A DNA stretch of 64,000 nucleotides. It comes from CAZPXZ01 sp965219495. GTDB taxonomy: Bacteria > Pseudomonadota > Alphaproteobacteria > Rhodobacterales > CAZPXZ01. Positions 59,984 to 64,000 of the stretch are shown in pieces. Numbering within the stretch: position 1 is the first letter of the stretch; each line of letters begins with the position of its first letter. The notes under the pieces were generated by a model, which saw only the letters and a program-made list of their open reading frames with translations, did no database searches and was not told the origin of the DNA. The DNA lies in the NCBI GenBank assembly GCA_965219495.1, contig OZ244777.1, positions 4,526,001-4,590,000 of the forward strand, read 5' to 3'. Both the position numbers and the translations under genes were made by a program.

Positions 59984-61049
59984 CTCGCGTGTCGGGTTCG
60001 CTCAGGGACGTTGGCGTCCCTGATCCACAGACGCCGAGGACGACAGCCGCCCTCGGCGCGTGCATGGCTATCCGCTGCCGTTGCGTTGACCCGGATTCGG
60101 AGCACAGAGTCTCCCCCGGGTGTCCCGTCAGCGGCTCCGATCACGCGGCGCCCCCCTTTCCTCGGCCGGGTCCCGATGGCCACGGTTCCCCGTCTTCGGC
60201 AGTACTATGAGGGCGCTACGACTCCCGACACTGCATCCCTTGAGCTGATTGTTTTCGCCGTTCGGTACCATGTGCGCCCGCTCGGTTTGTGCTGTCGCTC
60301 GCGCGCTCCCGATGCCCCGCAGGCAAGGCATCGGGCCGGGGTTGAGGTTTAAAGCCGGTGATCCCCCGACCGGCCATCCTGCACATGGACAGTGCCGGAC
60401 CTCTCAGGTTCCCTGGTGACCCATTCCTTGACTTTGCAGCGTTCTCCGACCCCGGAAGGTCCGGGAAACGCCTCGCCCGTAGCGGCGTTCCCGGTGCTGC
60501 CCCCATGATGACGGAGCACAAAGGCACCCTCGTTCAGCAGATGTCGTGGCTCAATAGCGCTGCTTCATCAACTCCTGTGTACGCTTCGCGACGCACGTTG
60601 CCGAACGCCACGCAACACTCGGTTCCGGCTGGCGGGCTGCGCCTTTGCCGGGCGGGAGTGGAACCCGCTGGGTCACGGTGAAGGGTTTCAACAAATTCAA
60701 GTCATCGTATCCTCCCTTCCAGAGCTTTCCTGACGCAACCGCCAATCTGCACCGGGTCGGCCTGGCGCTGCAGAGAGCCGAGCGGGACAAGATTCGGGAT
60801 CAGCGGCGCCGAGGCATCCGCCGCGCCGCCTGACTGCGGCTGGCCGAGCCAATGCCGTCGGCATGCGCCCCGGCCTGGGCCTGGGCTCCCTCCTCATGGC
60901 GGAAGATCGCCGGCAACCTCGAAACTCGTCCGAAACCGGTCCCCAACCGCTCATTCACGGCGCAAGAGGCCGAATTCCGCGCCGGGCGCCTGGGCCGGAA
61001 ACGTCCTGCCGGGTTCAAAACCCGGTATTTTGGCACAGACACTATATAG
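59984..61049. other. Mobile-element debris, no intact gene
   Basis: About 1 kb of GC-rich sequence with a GGGACG/CGTCCC hairpin near 60008 and short frames such as 'AERDKIRDQRRRGIRRAA' near 60770 that resemble transposase tails. I could not assign it; part may be the remaining upstream domains of the group II intron. Confidence 0.4.
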
Positions 61050-61673
61050 GTGAAGGGTGCGCCCGGACGCTCGATGACGGCCGCCGAAGCGTGCTCGGCC
61101 GCGCAGTTCAAACAGGGCAAGACAGTTTCGGGGCGCGGCATATTTCTCATCCCTCTATCTGGCGTCGACGCGGAAACCGACGAAATGTCGCCCGCCAGTT
61201 GCTATGCGCATGCGGGGATGGTGGTTGACGTGGAAGTCGACGATGAAACCGGCGAGGTGGAGGTGTTGCAAATGAATTCGGCCTACGAAGTCGGCCGCGC
61301 GATCAATCCGCGCCTCGTCGAACAGCAGCTTGTCGGCGGCGCTTGGATGGGCATGAGCCACGCGCTTTGGGAAACCACCGAGCCCTACTATCCGAACCGC
61401 GAACACGGCCCGGTGGATTTCGATGGCTACACCATGCCCGGGCCGGGCGATATCGCGGAACACCACATCGCCATTCTCGAGCGGCCGGAGCCGGATGGCT
61501 CCTATGGCGCAAAGGGTCCCGGCGAAATGTGCGCAAATCCGGTTCTTCCGGCCGTCTCGAACGCGGTCTACAACGCGGTGGGCGTTCGGGTCGACGCACT
61601 GCCGATCACGCCGGAAAAGGTGCTGCGGGGCATCCAGGCGCAAGGCGGGGCGCGCCCGCGGCCCGTACGCTAG
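61050..61673 (+). pseudogene. Xanthine dehydrogenase/CoxL-type molybdopterin subunit, C-terminal fragment
   Basis: About 205 codons matching the last quarter of molybdenum-hydroxylase large subunits (normally 750-800 residues): 'VVDVEVDDETGEVEVLQMNS', 'AYEVGRAINPRLVEQQLVGG' and 'YGAKGPGEMCANPVLPAVSN', where GPGE holds the active-site Glu, then 'GVRVDALPITPEKVLRGI'. Substrate and cofactor segments upstream are missing. The junction with mobile debris lies near 61040-61070. It is 4 bases before the coxD-like gene, showing an original operon. The GTG at 61050 merely opens the frame. Confidence 0.82.
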
Positions 61674-61676
61674 TCC

Positions 61677-62555
61677 ATGCCCGTTCGCCAAGAAATCGTG
61701 GGAGTGGACGGCCCGGATTCCCTTGGCAGGGCTCTTGCCGACGCCCAGTATCTCGCCGACGAAAGCCTTGCGACCACCGCCTACCTCGCCTTGGCGCTTG
61801 GCAAGCCCCTGCTTCTGGAAGAGGTTCCCGGTGTGGGCAAGACCGAGGCCGCCAAAGCCATCGCGGCGGTGCTCGGTCGGCGTGTGATACGGCTTCAGTG
61901 CTACGAGGGAATCGACGCCGCCGCCGCGCTCTACGAGTGGAACTACCCGCGCCAGATGCTGGCGATCCGTCAAGCCGGCGAAGAATACGTCAACCTCTAT
62001 GCGGACCAGTTTCTGATCGCCCGATCCATGCTCGATGCGCTCAGGAATCCGCAGTCCTCGGTGCTGCTGATCGACGAGATCGATCGCTCCGACCACGAAT
62101 TCGAGGCGTTTCTTCTGGAGTTCCTTTCCGACTTCCAGATTTCCATACCGGAACGGGGCTCGATCCGTGCCACCGAACCTCCGGTTGTCATCCTGACCTC
62201 CAATCGGATCCGCGAACTGCACGAGGCATTGCGGCGGCGCTGCGTACACCATTGGATCGATTTTCCGGACGCGTCGCGGGAAGCGGCGATCGTCATGATG
62301 CGCGCGAGCACCGTTGCCCGGGCGACCGCTGACGCGGTGGTTGCCGCGGTGAGCCGGCTTCGCGCGGAACCGCTGGCGAAGCCGCCCGGCATTGCCGAGA
62401 CCGTGGAATGGGCGGAAGCCGCGACGCTGCTCCACGAGCAAGGCGCCGCCTGGCCGGAAGCCTTTCGCCGGGCCTTGGGTATGGCGCTCAAGGACCAGGA
62501 GGACATCACCCATGTGCGGGCTCGGATGAACGAAATCCTGGCGGAGGCGGCGTGA
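61677..62555 (+). CDS. coxD: MoxR-like AAA+ ATPase, CoxD type
   Basis: A 292-residue ATPase. Walker A 'LLLEEVPGVGKTEAAKAIA' is near residue 50, 'RLQCYEGIDAAAALYEWNY' near 75 (the CoxD-specific segment), Walker B 'SVLLIDEIDRSDHEFEAFLL' near 125 and sensor 'VVILTSNRIRELHEALRRRC' near 178. CoxD helps mature the Mo-Cu/Mo active site of CO-dehydrogenase-like enzymes together with CoxE. It overlaps coxE by 4 bases (GTGA). Its target enzyme is truncated next to it, so it may be left without function here. Confidence 0.9.
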   Translation: MPVRQEIVGVDGPDSLGRALADAQYLADESLATTAYLALALGKPLLLEEVPGVGKTEAAKAIAAVLGRRVIRLQCYEGIDAAAALYEWNYPRQMLAIRQAGEEYVNLYADQFLIARSMLDALRNPQSSVLLIDEIDRSDHEFEAFLLEFLSDFQISIPERGSIRATEPPVVILTSNRIRELHEALRRRCVHHWIDFPDASREAAIVMMRASTVARATADAVVAAVSRLRAEPLAKPPGIAETVEWAEAATLLHEQGAAWPEAFRRALGMALKDQEDITHVRARMNEILAEAA

Positions 62556-63372
62556 GCGGCGAAGCGCTTCCCGAAGCCGTACGGCCGCTGGTCTCCTTCG
62601 CGGCGGTGCTCCGCGCCAACCGTTTTCCGGCTTCGCCCGAACAGACGGTGGATTTCTTGGAGGCGGTTCGGCTTCTTGGACCGAGGGGCATGCATGACAT
62701 CCGCCAGGCCGCCTTGGCCCCGTATGCCCCGGATGTAGAACGCCGCGGCGAATTCGACTCGCTTTTCCGCGCTCACTTCATGGGCCAATCCCTGGCGGCT
62801 CCGGCTCTGGCCGAAGATGCGGAGACCCTGGAAATTTCGGATTTCGGCCCCGGGGAGGCCGAGTACGGGGAGTCGCAAGACATCGATGAATCCGGGTCGG
62901 AGGCGGCAGCCATCGAAGCGCTGTCGGCGAGAAGCTTCGGTGCTCGTGACGAAAGCAACGCTCATCGCAGGTTCCGGCGAAAGGCGCCGGATCGACTGCC
63001 GCGACGGCGTTCCAACCGATTCGCTTCTTCCCGAACCGGCGGGTCCTGGAACATGCGCCGGATCCTGCGCGACGCGGTGCGTCACGACGGAGACGCATTC
63101 CTGCTTTCGCGGATGGATCGCAAAGCCCGCCAGCGCCGCATTCTTCTACTCCTCGATATTTCCGGCTCCATGAAGGAAGGGACAGACGGAGCGCTGCGCT
63201 TCGCGCATCCGCTCGACCGTGCCGCGGAACGCGTGAAAATTTTCGCCATGGGCACGAGGCTGACCCGAATCACGCCTGCAGTCCGTCGGCGGAATCTGGA
63301 ACAGGCTCTTGCGGAGGTCGAAATGCTCGTGGAAGACTGGGATGGCGGAACCCGGATTGGAGATTCTCTTCA
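62552..63372 (+). pseudogene. coxE: CoxE-type VWA-domain protein, truncated by an insertion sequence
   Basis: About 273 codons from GTG at 62552. 'RPLVSFAAVLRANRFPASPE' opens the protein, and the VWA domain begins with the MIDAS 'ILLLLDISGSMKEG' near residue 200 and runs to 'DWDGGTRIGDSL'. The rest of the VWA domain, normally a further 100 or so residues, is lost at 63372/63373, where an IS1634-type element starts. The open frame continues to 63493 as IS-derived sequence. Confidence 0.85.
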
Positions 63373-63497
63373 CCCAAGTTCACCATTTCGCCGTTCCATT
63401 TGGCCGGAATTCGGCGATTCCGGCGGTCTTGCCGAGCATAAGTCGTTGCAGCGTAACGATGCGATTTCCGGGAAGGCCGAAGTAGTGCCATAATCTT
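63373..63497 (+). repeat. Left end of IS1634-type element
   Basis: Begins CCCAAGTTCACC exactly where coxE similarity stops and ends near TAGTGCCATAATCTT, 57 bases before the transposase start. A near-copy lies at 49291-49416. It probably contains the inverted repeat and promoter of the element. Confidence 0.72.
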
Positions 63498-63553
63498 CAC
63501 AATATGTCAGATTCCGCCTTGACAGGCCCGCGCCGCCCCGGCAAAATCCCGCC

Positions 63554-64000
63554 ATGTTCATTCGCAGGACCCAGACCCGCCGCATGGCCGATGGCGCCCG
63601 CTATACCACCTGCCGCCTGGTTCGCAACGAACGGATCGGAGACCGGGTGCGGCAGGTAACGCTGCTCAATCTCGGCGCCGACTTCGGGGTTCCCCCGGAA
63701 CGGTGGCGGGAGTTGACGTTGCTGGTGAAGCAGGTGCTGGCCAGGGATACGTTCCTGTTCGAGCCGGATCCAGAACTATTGGCGGAAGCCGAGGGGATTG
63801 GCCGGCGGCTGCAGCTTCGCAGCCTTGATCCGACGGCGGGGGAATCCGGCGCGGTGGCGGCGGTGCGCCTGGACAGTCTTGCGCACGAGCAGGTGCGCTC
63901 TTCGGGCTGCGAGCGCCTGTCGCTGTCGGCACTGGAGCAGCTCGGCTTCCTGGAGGTGCTGCGGGGCCTTGGCATGAGCGAGCGGGACGCGCGGATCGCG
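63554..64000 (+). mobile_element. IS1634-family transposase, N-terminal part (runs off the window)
   Basis: 149 codons are visible from ATG 63554: 'MFIRRTQTRRMADGARYTTC' then 'RLVRNERIGDRVRQVTLLNL', the typical beginning of IS1634-family (IS4-like DDE) transposases. The catalytic residues lie beyond the window. The frame is unbroken, and the left end is intact, so the element may be complete. It interrupts coxE. Confidence 0.75.

Noticed and set aside
59435..60352. Several overlapping frames of 140-300 codons
   Set aside because: Only one stretch (59590-59919) matches a known family; the rest is out-of-frame or intron-derived.

Overview
The window comes from an alphaproteobacterial chromosome. 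The evidence is the 16S rRNA (compact V3 region), an sdhCDAB cluster of alphaproteobacterial type, and two enzymes of the kind used in the ethylmalonyl-CoA pathway (mesaconyl-CoA hydratase and malyl-CoA thioesterase). I cannot name the order or genus from reading alone. About the first 34 kb is core-like and densely coded. From about 34.4 kb onward, metabolic operons alternate with strongly decayed mobile DNA.

1-9.3 kb: yqgE, a 2H-phosphoesterase-like gene, and a carbohydrate ABC importer (binding protein and two permeases, no ATPase) under a LacI-family repressor. Three matching LacI-type operator sequences lie in front of the binding-protein gene and the repressor gene. A Na/Pi-cotransporter-family gene and tRNA-Leu(UAA) follow. 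9.3-22.3 kb: a CinA-like domain protein, sfsA-map (overlapping), a Pif1-like helicase with a C-terminal WYL-like domain, sdhCDAB, mch and mcl2 flanking a divergent TPR-protein gene, and L-serine ammonia-lyase. 22.4-27.8 kb: an rrn operon whose spacer tRNAs run Ala then Ile, the reverse of the usual order. 27.8-34.3 kb: a DmdC-like acyl-CoA dehydrogenase divergent from an acyl-CoA synthetase, then a large 2OG-Fe(II) oxygenase-domain protein.

34.4-37.1 kb is a graveyard of short relics (DUF7662-like protein, VapC/PIN toxin tail, a fragment of a conserved hypothetical). 37.1-46.2 kb is a tightly coupled catabolic operon: GntR regulator, enolase-superfamily enzyme, Pot-type ABC importer with Tat-type binding protein, class III aminotransferase, acetamidase/formamidase and alpha/beta hydrolase. 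It probably takes up and degrades a nitrogenous amine, amide or amino-acid-like compound; the substrate is not visible. 49.4-53.3 kb is a TRAP transporter (dctPQM) with an alpha/beta hydrolase.

46.7-49.4 kb and 53.4-64 kb are mobile-element territory. They hold an intact ISAs1-type transposase fused to a DruA (DUF4338) domain, a broken IS4-type transposase also carrying a DruA-like N-terminus, and ISKra4 and ISNCY fragments. They also hold a group II intron 3' end, an IS1634-type element, and an IS1595 transposase gene split by a second element. That inner element has IS1595-like 20/23 terminal inverted repeats and a perfect 8-bp target duplication, yet its only gene is a decayed tnpB. Removing it with one duplication copy restores the IS1595 reading frame. 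A 70-bp homologue of its right end (59/70 identical) lies 4 bp from the sdaA stop codon. This TnpB-in-IS1595-ends arrangement is the most unusual thing I found. A molybdenum-hydroxylase locus (XDH/CoxL tail, CoxD, CoxE) is cut at both ends by mobile DNA.

A recurring regulatory theme: all three solute-binding-protein genes are followed by a strong GC-rich hairpin before the next transporter gene.
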